Part shown: positions 1 through 7,573 of the stretch, one piece after another | Layout of the letters: the number at the start of each line of letters is the position of its first letter | Numbering within the stretch: the stretch's first letter is position 1 | DNA from: Nocardiopsis sp. NRRL B-16309 | Lineage (GTDB): Bacteria > Actinomycetota > Actinomycetes > Streptosporangiales > Streptosporangiaceae | NCBI RefSeq assembly: GCF_001279585.1 | Contig: NZ_LGEC01000090.1 | Coordinates: 1 to 41,041 of the forward strand | Reading direction: 5' to 3' | DNA length: 41,041 nt | Program-made: the position numbers and the translations under genes | The notes under the pieces: generated by a model | Seen by the model: only the letters and a program-made list of their open reading frames with translations | What the model was told of the DNA's origin: nothing | Database searches by the model: none

Positions 1-99
1 ACCGTTCCCGTCGGCGAAGCTGCGGATGTAGATCTGGTAGACGGCGGCGCTGCGCCACCACTCCCCGCGCGTGGCCGGGGACGCGGTGCTGTGGGTCAT
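1..99 (-). CDS. GH13 alpha-glucosidase, N-terminal part (runs off the window)
   Basis: The minus strand from the ATG at 99 reads 33 residues to the window edge. They include EWWRSAAVYQIYIRSFADG, the hallmark start of family GH13 alpha-glucosidases and oligo-1,6-glucosidases, where the first strand of the TIM barrel carries YQIYxRSF. GGAG lies about 7 nt upstream of the ATG. Such enzymes hydrolyse terminal alpha-glucosidic bonds of imported oligosaccharides in the cytoplasm. The gene follows the ABC-permease fragment by 29 bp on the same strand, so both belonged to one sugar operon, probably controlled by the LacI regulator at 669-1697. Catalytic residues lie outside the window, so integrity cannot be judged. 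Confidence 0.85.
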   Translation of the reverse strand, partial: MTHSTASPATRGEWWRSAAVYQIYIRSFADGNG

Positions 100-128
100 G
101 GAAGCTCCAAGGTGTCTGGTGGGTGCGG

Positions 129-401
129 TCACTTGATCGCGCCCGCGGTCAGGCCGTCGACGATCCTGCGCTGGAAGAACAGCACGAGGAGCACCAGCGG
201 GATCGTGACGACCACGCCGGCTGCCATCTGGGTGCCGAACGGCGTTGCGAACTGGGTCGCGCCCGTGAAGCGGGACAGCGCAACGGGCGCGGTCTGCATC
301 GAGGCGTCGTTGGTCATGGTCAGTGCGATGAGGAACTCGTTCCAGGCGGCGATGAAGGTGATGATCGCCGTGGTGAAGATGCCCGGGGGCGTACACCTCA
401 T
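129..401 (-). pseudogene. Sugar ABC transporter permease (MalG type), C-terminal fragment
   Basis: The last ~85 residues match the C-terminal end of MalG-type carbohydrate permeases: a PGIFTTAIITFIAAWNEF segment, then TNDA, FTGATQFATPFGT, a hydrophobic helix and the typical ending FQRRIVDGLTAGAIK. Full-length family members have about 270-300 residues and at least four more membrane helices plus the EAA loop that contacts the ATPase. Here everything before PGIF is missing and the first five residues do not fit the family. The protein cannot transport sugar. A LacI-type palindrome lies only about 34 bp upstream of the fragment, suggesting a deletion joined the operon promoter to the tail of its last transporter gene. 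Confidence 0.8.
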
Positions 402-434
402 GGAGTCGGCTGGGGGATGTGGTCGGGGGCGCCT

Positions 435-446
435 GACAACGTTGTC
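435..446. promoter_or_regulatory. LacI-family operator
   Basis: GACAACGTTGTC is a perfect 12-bp palindrome with the central CG typical of LacI-family operators. It lies upstream of the minus-strand sugar operon remnant and 222 bp upstream of the divergent lacI-type gene at 669, its likely reader. It may control the remaining alpha-glucosidase and possibly the regulator itself. Confidence 0.65.
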
Positions 447-538
447 CGAGCGAACCAGAAGGCGATCGGCTCAGGTTCCGCTGCTGCCCGCGCGGGCCTG
501 ACCCGGTGGACGGGATAGAATCCGCACGTGAGGCCTGA

Positions 539-554
539 GCTAAATCGAATTAGC
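539..554. promoter_or_regulatory. Inverted repeat upstream of the LacI-type gene
   Basis: GCTAAATCGAATTAGC has 5-bp arms (GCTAA/TTAGC) around a central TCGA and lies about 115 bp before the LacI-type start codon. It could be a second operator or promoter element. It does not match the GACAACGTTGTC site, so its reader is unknown. Confidence 0.3.
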
Positions 555-668
555 CTGAGTATGCGCACCACATCACCGCCGTGTCAATAGGCAACCTGCA
601 GGTAACAAATTGACGCGGCGTTCGTCACACGCGACCCTGGACCCTTCCAGGACCAGGAGGATCCACTC

Positions 669-1697
669 ATGGCACAGAGACGCGTTACCCTCGCCCAAGT
701 GGCCGAGGAGGCCGGCGTCTCGTCGACGACCGCGTCGTTCGTGCTCTCCGGGCGCACCGACATGCGGATCTCGCCCGACGCCCAGCGCCGTGTGCGCGAG
801 GCTTCCGACCGCCTGGGCTACCGGCCCAATCTGACCGCGCGGGGCCTGCGCACCAAGGTCACGCATACCTTCGGCCTGGTCTCGGACATCATCGCCAGCA
901 GCGGGTACGCGGGCGAGATCATCCGCGGTGCGGTGGACGAGGCCGCCACGCACCAGCACATGCTGTTCGTGGGCGAGACCCAGGGCGACGCGGACCTGGA
1001 ACGGCAGCTGGTCCAGGAGCTGTTCGACCGGCAGGTGGACGGCCTGGTCTACGCGGTGTTGGGTCCGCGCCCGTGCGTCCCGCCCGAGACGCTGCGCCAC
1101 CGCCCGGCCGTCCTGCTGCAGTGCATCGCCGACGGCTTCGACCTGCCCAAGGTCATGCCGGACGACGCCCAGGCGGGACGCGAGTCGGCACGTGCCCTCA
1201 TGGTCGTGGGCCATCGCGAGGGCGTCTACGCGATCGGTGCCCACCACAGGACCGAGGCCCACCCGGCGGGGATACCGGCCGGTCTCGCCCGCATGAACGG
1301 CGTGGAGGAGGTCATGGCCGAGCACGGCACCCGCCTGGCCGGTGCCCTGCAGTGCACCTGGGAACCCGCGGAGGGCTTCGCGGCGGTGCGCTCACTCCTG
1401 GACTCCGGCGTCCGCCCCCGCGCGCTCATCTGCGCCAACGACCGTGTGGCCATGGGCGCCTACCAGGCCCTCCAGGAGGACGGCCTGCGCATCCCCGAGG
1501 ACACCTCCGTCGTGTCCGTCGACAACTCCGACCTCGCCACCTGGCTCCGGCCGGCGCTGAGCTCGGTGGATCTTCCCTACTACGAGATGGGACGCCTGTC
1601 GGTCCGGCTCCTGGCCGAGCCCGGGGACGCGAACGGCGTCCACCGGGTTCCCATGCGCATGGTGGCGCGCGACTCCGTGGCCGCGCCCGCAGGCTGA
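669..1697 (+). CDS. LacI family transcriptional regulator of a sugar operon
   Basis: 342 residues, the usual length for the family. Residues ~6-55 form the LacI helix-turn-helix plus hinge (VTLAQVAEEAGVSSTTASFV, then LGYRPNLTARGLRT). The rest is a periplasmic-binding-protein-like sensor domain, including the conserved ICANDRVAMGAYQAL and VSVVSVDNSDLATWLRPALS segments. AGGAGG at 655-660 is well placed for the ATG at 669. It is divergent from the sugar transporter/glucosidase remnant, with a LacI-type palindrome between them. It most likely represses that operon until a sugar is bound. The reading frame is intact although its target transporter gene is broken. The ligand is unknown. Confidence 0.9.
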   Translation: MAQRRVTLAQVAEEAGVSSTTASFVLSGRTDMRISPDAQRRVREASDRLGYRPNLTARGLRTKVTHTFGLVSDIIASSGYAGEIIRGAVDEAATHQHMLFVGETQGDADLERQLVQELFDRQVDGLVYAVLGPRPCVPPETLRHRPAVLLQCIADGFDLPKVMPDDAQAGRESARALMVVGHREGVYAIGAHHRTEAHPAGIPAGLARMNGVEEVMAEHGTRLAGALQCTWEPAEGFAAVRSLLDSGVRPRALICANDRVAMGAYQALQEDGLRIPEDTSVVSVDNSDLATWLRPALSSVDLPYYEMGRLSVRLLAEPGDANGVHRVPMRMVARDSVAAPAG

Positions 1698-2436
1698 AGC
1701 TGCGTGGCGCTCGATCCGACTACCGCTTCATCCGCTTGAGCGCCCAGGGCATCAGCTCCTCCAGAACTGTCCCGGGCGATATGCTGAGGCCTATTTGGGC
1801 TATGCCGACCGGTTGTAAGGATCCGGCGCCCGAGGGGTCGAGGACCGCGGCCCCACCGTGATCGCACTGCCCTCGCAGCGCCATGCCTTACGGCGGTACC
1901 TGCGCCGAGGGCGGCGCGGACGCCGATCGCATTTGCGACCGTGACGGCCACCTTTTCCGCAACCTCCAGATGCCTGAGCTCCTGGGGCCACCACCGCAAC
2001 ACCGCGAGGGAAGCCAGCGCGGCGAATCCTCGCTTCTCACCACGACGTCCACGCGCGGACTACCCCGGCCTGTCCTGACAGAAGAAATCCAAGAGCCGCA
2101 CTCCCGATCGGCTTCGCACCCCTCAGCGTGGTGAATTCTCTCCGCATGGCATTAATCACTTTTCGTTGTCATGATCGCGGATTCACTCACCGTGGGTAGC
2201 CAAGCCTTCTCCACGGCCGGGACGCCCCTTGGACTGTGGAGCATCGGAGAGTGGCCGGATGACCGAGCTGTGTATGGCCAGTGATGGGCACGACCGACGA
2301 GTCGGTGCCGGAACACTGCTCCCAGTTGGCGCTCACGCGGCCCGGACCAGCCCGCCCCTGTCGGTTGAAATTCATGCGAGGAGATAGCCTCCCGCGTGCG
2401 AGTGATCGCCGAGGAGAGTCCGCCCTCGCCGGGGCC
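1698..2436. other. Degraded intergenic stretch, no recognisable gene
   Basis: No frame here gives a recognised protein or a convincing ribosome binding site. Several short open frames exist on both strands but have the arginine/proline-rich composition of shadow frames. The stretch lies between the LacI gene and a cluster of gene fragments, and may itself be decayed coding sequence. Confidence 0.5.
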
Positions 2437-2586
2437 CAGCTCGACATCACCTGCAACCCGCACACACGGCTCTACTACGCACCCCTGCCTCAGGTGAGCC
2501 TCTTCCGAGACGGCGGGGCCGCGAGGACCATCAACGGAACCCGCTCCCTGGAGGAGCTCAGGCTGGAGCTCTCCGAGTTCCAGTGA
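2437..2586 (+). pseudogene. Thioredoxin C-terminal fragment
   Basis: The frame ending at 2586 contains LDITCNPHT, then PLPQVSLFRDGGAARTINGT and RSLEELRLELSEF. This follows the second half of actinobacterial thioredoxins (LDIDENPxT..YGVxxxPTLLLFRDG..V.TIVGxRS..EL..EL..F). The cis-proline region reads PLPQ instead of the usual IPT. The first half with the redox-active CxxC is absent, and no ribosome binding site is visible. It is best read as a non-functional remnant. The similarity was recognised by eye and is moderate. Confidence 0.4.
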
Positions 2587-2643
2587 GGCACAGTCGCCTG
2601 CACTTGGTGACCTGAGGACCCGGGAAACACGGCTCCACCAAGC

Positions 2644-2905
2644 TCAGTACATGCCACTCTGAGGCAACGCGTCAGCGTCCGCGGACACGGCACCGTGCTG
2701 CGAGAAGTCGGCTTCGAACTTCGCCGGCGGGACCAAACCGATCTCGCCGTGCAGGCGGTGATGGCCGAATCAGTTCATGTACTCGGCGACCGCGATCCCG
2801 AGGTGCTCCAGGTTCTTCCAGGGCCGCAGCCCGCGGACCAGATTGGCTGAGTAGCGAGTGGATCGCTTCGGCCAGGACGTTGTCGATAGGAGCCGCGGCT
2901 GTCGG
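2644..2905 (-). mobile_element. IS3-family transposase remnant (C-terminal end of OrfB)
   Basis: The minus strand reads DNVLAEAIHSLLS in one frame, then LVRGLRPWKNLEHLGIAVAE, a stop, FGHHRLHGEIGLVPPAKFEA and a natural stop at 2644-2646. This is the end of the rve integrase domain of IS3 transposases, which normally reads EYVDWFNHRRLHGEIG. The expected tryptophan codon before FGHH is TGA, and a frameshift separates the first block from the second. The upstream part of the transposase was not found, so the copy is dead. Confidence 0.75.
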
Positions 2906-3137
2906 TCGGAGCGTGCGGATTCCTGGGACGCAACGGCTGGTCCCGCCAGGTCCCGGTCTGCGTCCACGACGCTGCCGAGGATGAGCCAGTGCTCGTCCCG
3001 CCGAGCTGCCCCGAGTTCGTCCGGTTCCTGCGAGGGGGCGGCGCCGTCACCAAGCTGTCGCGGCCCCCTGCCACCAGCAACGACACCACCCGTCACGACC
3101 AACCATGATCAAGGAACTACAGATGCCGTGGCAGTGC

Positions 3138-3518
3138 CTACTCCACGATTCCGATGGGACTGTCGACCACGTAGCGCCATTCGCCGTCGGTACCACGGCG
3201 GGCCACCTCCACAGTAGTGCCCGACAACGACAGCGCAGACCCGTCCGGGCCTGTTCCCTCCAACGCCCAGTCCGCGTGCATGAGTGCCACACCGTCTACC
3301 TCGAAGGCGACCGTCGGGTTCAGCACGAACGACTTGCTCGCCGCGGTCAGCAAGCCAGTGAGCTGCTCGCGAATCGCATCCAGTCCGACAACAGCTTGCT
3401 CGGCAGACGCCACAAACACCGCATTCCGCTCATACAAATCCATTAGTCCTTCGATGTCCTGAGCGAGGAACTTCTCCAAGAACCTTTCCTGAAGAGCGCG
3501 GGGAGTAGAGGTGAGCAT
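3138..3518 (-). CDS. SnoaL-like / NTF2-fold protein
   Basis: About 126 residues from the ATG at 3518, which has GAGAAGGAT about 7 nt upstream. The frame stays open further upstream but without a better ribosome binding site. The sequence has the pattern of small alpha+beta-barrel NTF2-like proteins: an N-terminal helix (FLEKFLAQDIEGLMDLYERNAVFV), a helical middle (DAIREQLTGLL) and C-terminal strands ending GEWRYVVDSPIG. Members include polyketide cyclases, ketosteroid isomerases, limonene-epoxide hydrolases and stress proteins of unknown role, and the fold alone does not decide between them. Neighbours are gene fragments and a hypothetical gene, so context gives no help. Confidence 0.8.
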   Translation of the reverse strand: MLTSTPRALQERFLEKFLAQDIEGLMDLYERNAVFVASAEQAVVGLDAIREQLTGLLTAASKSFVLNPTVAFEVDGVALMHADWALEGTGPDGSALSLSGTTVEVARRGTDGEWRYVVDSPIGIVE

Positions 3519-3617
3519 TGCAATATCCTTCTCTTCAAGGGGCTTATGCGTGGGCGCCGACCCTGAGCTCTGTCTTCTCAAACATTGCTGCGAAAGTCGG
3601 TGAAGACAGCGACGTCG

Positions 3618-4028
3618 TCAGCGATCCGGTGGCGGTGTCGAGTGGGTCAATGAGCGGGGTCGTGCTGGTTCCGCAGCGTGACTACAAGCGACGTCCCGGG
3701 TCGAGATCACGGCGATGAGACCGTACTGGGTGACACTGGCAATCCGGGCGGCCACGGCCAGGTCGCCAAACGGGACGATCATCGATGTCGTCCTGCTCAT
3801 ACCCTGCCCGAGCCCCGCCGCACGGTCTTGCTCCCTGACGTACCGGGCTTGTTCATACGCGTACATCTGCAAGGCCATATCTCCGAACCTGTACCAGTAC
3901 TCACGCCCTGGTAGGACGGGGATGTATCGCCACTGCCACCGAGGCGACTCGCCGCCTGCCTCAGATGCGGTCACGGCGGCGCACGACCACCGCCCCGTTG
4001 TGAACTCCTGCGGCGGGGCCACCGTCAT
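3618..4028 (-). CDS. Hypothetical protein
   Basis: An open frame of about 136 residues from an in-frame ATG at 4028 (a GTG at 4061 is also possible). Its composition looks protein-like rather than shadow-like: RWQWRYIPVLPGREYWYRFG and MALQMYAYEQARYVREQDRA are followed by a hydrophobic VAARIASVTQYGLIAVIST. I recognise no family. There is no strong ribosome binding site, and the last ~25 residues become proline/arginine-rich, which may mean frameshift or truncation. It could also be a fragment. Confidence 0.35.
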   Translation of the reverse strand: MTVAPPQEFTTGRWSCAAVTASEAGGESPRWQWRYIPVLPGREYWYRFGDMALQMYAYEQARYVREQDRAAGLGQGMSRTTSMIVPFGDLAVAARIASVTQYGLIAVISTRDVACSHAAEPARPRSLTHSTPPPDR

Positions 4029-4396
4029 CGGCTGAGACGACCGGGACCCCAGGGAAACCACTGCCGGATCGCTGAGATCGCGGTCGCCAGGCTCTCCCGG
4101 ACGGAAAGACCACCGACACCTGGTCGACCCTGGCGAACTCCAGCGTGACCTCGGCCCGCAGGCCGTGCACAGCGTCCCGCGCCGCCGAAGCCCGCCAGGC
4201 GCCGTCCGAAACGATTACCGACGGCCTCATTGACCGCATCATCGGCCGGATTCTCGTCGGCCACGACTGGGCGTTCGACGCCCAGCACCCGCACGCAGAG
4301 CGGGCGTTCACCGTCAATCCCCGTGCGGCGATCGGCAACTCGTCCGCGTCTCGACTTGTCACGGTGGACCGCACAGATCCAATCAAGGAGGATGCG
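4029..4396. other. Region upstream of the aldehyde dehydrogenase, no recognised gene
   Basis: Open frames here have no family I recognise. The aldehyde dehydrogenase frame extends upstream to 4145 but lacks a ribosome binding site there, so the stretch is best taken as promoter region plus possible decayed coding sequence. Confidence 0.4.
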
Positions 4397-5863
4397 ATGA
4401 CCACGACCGCTGAGTCGGTGACGGCCTTCACCACCGGTCTCTACATCGACGGGGTATGGGCCACCGCGGCCGAGACCTTCGACAACCTGAACCCGGCCAC
4501 CGGCGAGCTGCTGGTGAAGGTCTCCAGCGGCAGCGCCGAGGACATCGACCGCGCCGTCCAGGCTGCTCGCACCGCTCTCGACGGGGTCTGGGCGGAAACG
4601 ACCGGCGTGGCCCGGGGCCGGCTGCTCAACCGACTCGCCGACCTGATCGAGCGCGACGCGGCCGAGTTCGCTCGGCTGGAGGCCCTCGACGTGGGCAAGC
4701 CGGTTGGCCAGCCCGGTATCCTGGACGTCCCCAACACGGTGGCCACGTTCCGCCACTTCGCCGGCTGGGCGGACAAGATCCAGGGTGCGACGATCCCGAC
4801 CGCCGGCTACCTCGGTGTGGCGAAGACGCACTCCTACACCGTCCGCGAGCCCGTCGGCGTGATCGGTGCGATCGTGTCGTGGAACACGCCGCTGATGATC
4901 GCGGGCTGGAAGCTCGGCCCGGCGCTCGCTGCGGGCAACACCATCGTCGTCAAGCCGCCGGAGGACGCTCCGTTGTCGATCCTGCACCTCGGCCGGCTCA
5001 TCGAGGAGGCCGGGTTCCCGGCCGGAGTGGTCAACATCGTCCCCGGTCTCGGTCGCACCGCGGGCGCGGCGCTCGTGGCCCACCCCGGCGTCGACAAGAT
5101 CAGCTTCACCGGGTCGCCGGAGGTCGGTCGGCAGATCCAGAAGGTGGCAGCGGACACCTTCAAGCGTGTCACCCTCGAACTCGGCGGGAAGACGCCGCAA
5201 ATCGTCTGTGAGGACGCCGACGTCGAGGCGGCCATCCAGGGCATCGCGATGGGCCTCTTCTTCAACCAGGGCGAGACGTGCGCGGCCGGAACCAGGATCC
5301 TCGTCCACCACTCGCACTACGACACCGTCGTCAACGCACTCGCACAGGCGGCCGAGGCCCAGATCCTTGGCGACCCCTTCGCCGAGTCCACCACGATGGG
5401 GGCCCTCGTCAACGAGCGCCAGCAGCAGCGTGTGCTCGACTACATCGAGAAGGGCAAGGCCGAGGGTGCGCGACTCGTCGCCGGCGGCGCTCGGCCCGAC
5501 CAGCCCGGTTTCTTCGTGCGTCCGACGATCTTCGCCGACGTCGACAACAGCTCGACCATCGCCCGCGAAGAGATCTTCGGCCCGGTCGGCGCCGTGATCC
5601 CGTTCGACACCGTCGACGAGGCGATCGCCATCGCCAACGACACGGACTACGGTCTCGCAGCGACGATCTGGACCCGGAACGTGTCGCTCGCCCACACGCT
5701 GGCCGCCAAGGTGCGGGCCGGTGCGGTGTGGGTCAACGGCTGGGGCGCCCTCGACCCGGCACTGCCGTGGGGTGGCATGAAGACCAGCGGGATCGGTCGC
5801 GAACTCGGCTGGGCCGGGATCGTGGCCAACACCGAGGAGAAGGTCGTCACCGTCGTCCTCTGA
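4397..5863 (+). CDS. NAD(P)-dependent aldehyde dehydrogenase
   Basis: 488 residues from the ATG at 4397, preceded by AAGGAGG at 4385-4391. This start fits the family length, while the longer open frame from 4145 does not. All hallmarks of the ALDH superfamily are present: SWNTP with oxyanion-hole Asn163, KPPEDAP cofactor-binding segment, FTGSPEVG, ELGGK with general base Glu261, and NQGETCAAGTR with nucleophile Cys295. The enzyme oxidises an aldehyde to a carboxylic acid in the cytoplasm. The sequence resembles the betaine/aromatic aldehyde dehydrogenase branch, but the substrate is undetermined. It converges on the AraC regulator at 5917-6873, which may control it. A shared terminator lies between them. 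Confidence 0.93.
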   Translation: MTTTAESVTAFTTGLYIDGVWATAAETFDNLNPATGELLVKVSSGSAEDIDRAVQAARTALDGVWAETTGVARGRLLNRLADLIERDAAEFARLEALDVGKPVGQPGILDVPNTVATFRHFAGWADKIQGATIPTAGYLGVAKTHSYTVREPVGVIGAIVSWNTPLMIAGWKLGPALAAGNTIVVKPPEDAPLSILHLGRLIEEAGFPAGVVNIVPGLGRTAGAALVAHPGVDKISFTGSPEVGRQIQKVAADTFKRVTLELGGKTPQIVCEDADVEAAIQGIAMGLFFNQGETCAAGTRILVHHSHYDTVVNALAQAAEAQILGDPFAESTTMGALVNERQQQRVLDYIEKGKAEGARLVAGGARPDQPGFFVRPTIFADVDNSSTIAREEIFGPVGAVIPFDTVDEAIAIANDTDYGLAATIWTRNVSLAHTLAAKVRAGAVWVNGWGALDPALPWGGMKTSGIGRELGWAGIVANTEEKVVTVVL

Positions 5864-5870
5864 GGACGGG

Positions 5871-5905
5871 GAAAGGGGCGGGTGCTGACATCACCCGCCC
5901 CTTTC
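5871..5905. terminator. Bidirectional intrinsic terminator
   Basis: A perfect 14-bp inverted repeat, GAAAGGGGCGGGTG (5871-5884) and CACCCGCCCCTTTC (5892-5905), around the 7-nt loop CTGACAT. It lies between the stops of two convergent genes and ends in a short T-run on one strand and the equivalent A-run on the other, so it can serve both. Confidence 0.85.
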
Positions 5906-5916
5906 GCTCGCCTGCA

Positions 5917-6873
5917 TCAGGCAGCGCACCTCTTGCGGAGTTCCCGTGGGGACTGCCCATAGGTACTGCGGAACAGGCGCGAGAAGTGCGCGGCGTCGGG
6001 GAAACCCCAGCGGTGGCCGATCTGGGCGATGGAGAGATGCCCGCATCCGGGGTCGACGAGATCGCGGCGGCACTGTTCGAGACGGCGAGTACGGATGAGG
6101 GCCGAGACGGAAGTGCCATCCGACTCGAAGACCTTCTGCAGGTAGCGGACAGAGACGAAGTGGGCTTCGGCCACCGTCTTCGAGGTGAGACCCGGGTCCT
6201 GGAGCCGTTCGTCGACAAATTTGCGGACCTGCGCGATTAAGGTGCGATGGCCCGCGGGCGATCCCGGATCCAGAGGACGCTGGAGCCGCTGGGCGAAAGC
6301 TGCGGTGACCAGTTCGACGACAGCGTCTCCCAAATGCGTGGCGACGACGGGCCGGGCTGCGGTGAGGTGCGCGCCCAGTTCTCTCATCAGGGGGGCGATC
6401 AGCGCGCCCAGCCCGTGGTCGCCGGCCAGTCGAACTGCTGTCAGTGAGGCCATCTGCTGTTCCGGGAGGCGGATGAGTGACCGCGGGAACATGGCCACGG
6501 TCATCCGGAAGTCGTTGCTGGACGAGACCCGGTAGGGGCGGGAGGTGTCATAGAGCGTGAGATCCCCCGGGTGGAGGTGCGCCTGGCGGTCACCCTGCTC
6601 GATGATGCTGGAGCCACTGATCTGGAGCCCGAACTTGTAGAACTCGGGATCATCGGCCTTGATCAGCCGCGGGGTCCGCTCCACTTGGGCGTGGGATGCG
6701 GAGACCTCAGCGAAAACCACCGCACCCAGCGTGGCCGAACCGACGTCGCCGGAGAAGTGCGACGTGTCGCGGGAGCACCGGGCACGCAGGGGTACGAAGG
6801 TATTGCAGATCCGGTCTTCCCATGCCTCGAAGCTGCCGTCGAGGCCGGGATCCTGAGTGGCCGGTGCGCCCAT
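5917..6873 (-). CDS. AraC family transcriptional regulator (AraC-binding-like domain)
   Basis: 318 residues from the ATG at 6873, chosen because AGGAGG lies 7 nt upstream; the frame is open 15 codons further. The first ~200 residues fit the AraC-binding-like sensor domain (GLQISGSSIIEQGDRQAHLH then PGDLTLYDTSRPYRV). The last ~100 residues are the double helix-turn-helix of AraC/XylS proteins, with SVRYLQKVFESDGTSV and the conserved IAQIGHRWGFPDAAHFSRLF plus YGQSPRELR. Regulators of this type usually activate catabolic genes in response to aromatic or small organic compounds. The nearest candidate target is the convergent aldehyde dehydrogenase, so control would act in trans across the terminator. 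Confidence 0.92.
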   Translation of the reverse strand: MGAPATQDPGLDGSFEAWEDRICNTFVPLRARCSRDTSHFSGDVGSATLGAVVFAEVSASHAQVERTPRLIKADDPEFYKFGLQISGSSIIEQGDRQAHLHPGDLTLYDTSRPYRVSSSNDFRMTVAMFPRSLIRLPEQQMASLTAVRLAGDHGLGALIAPLMRELGAHLTAARPVVATHLGDAVVELVTAAFAQRLQRPLDPGSPAGHRTLIAQVRKFVDERLQDPGLTSKTVAEAHFVSVRYLQKVFESDGTSVSALIRTRRLEQCRRDLVDPGCGHLSIAQIGHRWGFPDAAHFSRLFRSTYGQSPRELRKRCAA

Positions 6874-7057
6874 GTCGTGTCCTCCTGTAGGCGGTGACCC
6901 GATCAGAGCGTACGCCACCGCATGTTCGGTCGGTCAAGATCTGTACGACGCCGTCCATGTGCGGGGACAGCTTCGGCGGCAGTCTGGACGGCCAACGCTC
7001 CTTCACGTTCAAGAACTGGACGTACCAGCACCCTCCGCGCGCAGCTGCCCGGATCGG

Positions 7058-7120
7058 CACGCCGTGTACTACCGCACGAACCTCACCATGCGGCAGCTTG
7101 CGCCGCTGTTCGGCGTCTCC
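7058..7120 (+). mobile_element. IS5-like transposase fragment
   Basis: About 20 residues, HAVYYRTNLTMRQLAPLFGV, match the N-terminal helix-turn-helix of IS5-group transposases with a DDE_Tnp_4 domain (typical YLRxNLTxxQLAxLFGVS). The frame diverges just before position 7120, where the MarR remnant begins on the other strand. The rest of the transposase is absent. Confidence 0.55.
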
Positions 7121-7121
7121 C

Positions 7122-7470
7122 TCACTCCCTTTGCTTGACCGCGAAGTGGACAGAGTGGGCGGTGAGCATCTCCGACAGGGCGATCAGCGTCTGCTGTTCG
7201 TCCGTACTGAGGGAGCCCGCCCACTGCTGTTCGCGTTCGGTGTGCGCCTGGAATGCGGTGGTGATCGCCCGCAGACCGCTGTCGGTGAGGCTGAGGTTGA
7301 CCGCTCGTCCGTCGTGCGGGGCACGCGCCTTGATGACAGGACCATCGCGTTCCAGCGTGCTCACCAGCGCTGACACGGCAGTGCGGCTCAGACCGGACAG
7401 CTCCGCGACTCTCTTTGCCTCGGCGGGGCCCGACGGCGCTGTCTTCCACCTTGCCGTTCGGTGACGAGTA
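7122..7470 (-). pseudogene. MarR family regulator, N-terminally truncated
   Basis: The frame encodes EAKRVAELSGLSRTAVSALV (recognition helices), STLERDG, the wing with DGRAVNLSLTDSGLRAI, and the C-terminal dimerisation helix ending HSVHFAVKQRE at 7122. This covers the winged helix and C-terminus of a MarR protein. The first ~40 residues, which form the other half of the dimer interface, are replaced by unrelated sequence, and the frame is closed by a TGA just upstream near 7472. No ribosome binding site is seen. Its right-hand neighbour on the other strand is a transposase scrap. Confidence 0.7.
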
Positions 7471-7551
7471 GCTCAACCGCACCCCTGTGGCGTACACCAC
7501 GCCATGTTTTGGCATCACCAGCCCTTTCCGTGGTTAACTGCAGAGGTGCAG

Positions 7552-7562
7552 ATGTCCAACAT
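7552..7562. promoter_or_regulatory. Probable GntR/FadR-type operator
   Basis: ATGTCCAACAT is an 11-bp palindrome with the GT-N3-AC core of FadR-subfamily sites. It lies just before the ribosome binding site GGAGG (7565-7569) of the GntR gene starting at 7574, so binding there would block its own expression and that of the overlapping MFS gene. Confidence 0.5.
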
Positions 7563-7573
7563 TTGGAGGTTTG

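Noticed and set aside
2920..3080. Plus-strand frame with LGRNGWSRQVP and a later PVLVPPSCPEFVRFL segment, reminiscent of an IS630 helix-turn-helix and a DUF397 end
   Set aside because: Each similarity covers only about a dozen residues and they belong to different families, so neither could be supported.
4025..5695. 556-codon open frame antisense to the aldehyde dehydrogenase
   Set aside because: Shadow frame created by third-position GC bias; its sequence has no family features, and the plus-strand gene has every catalytic motif.
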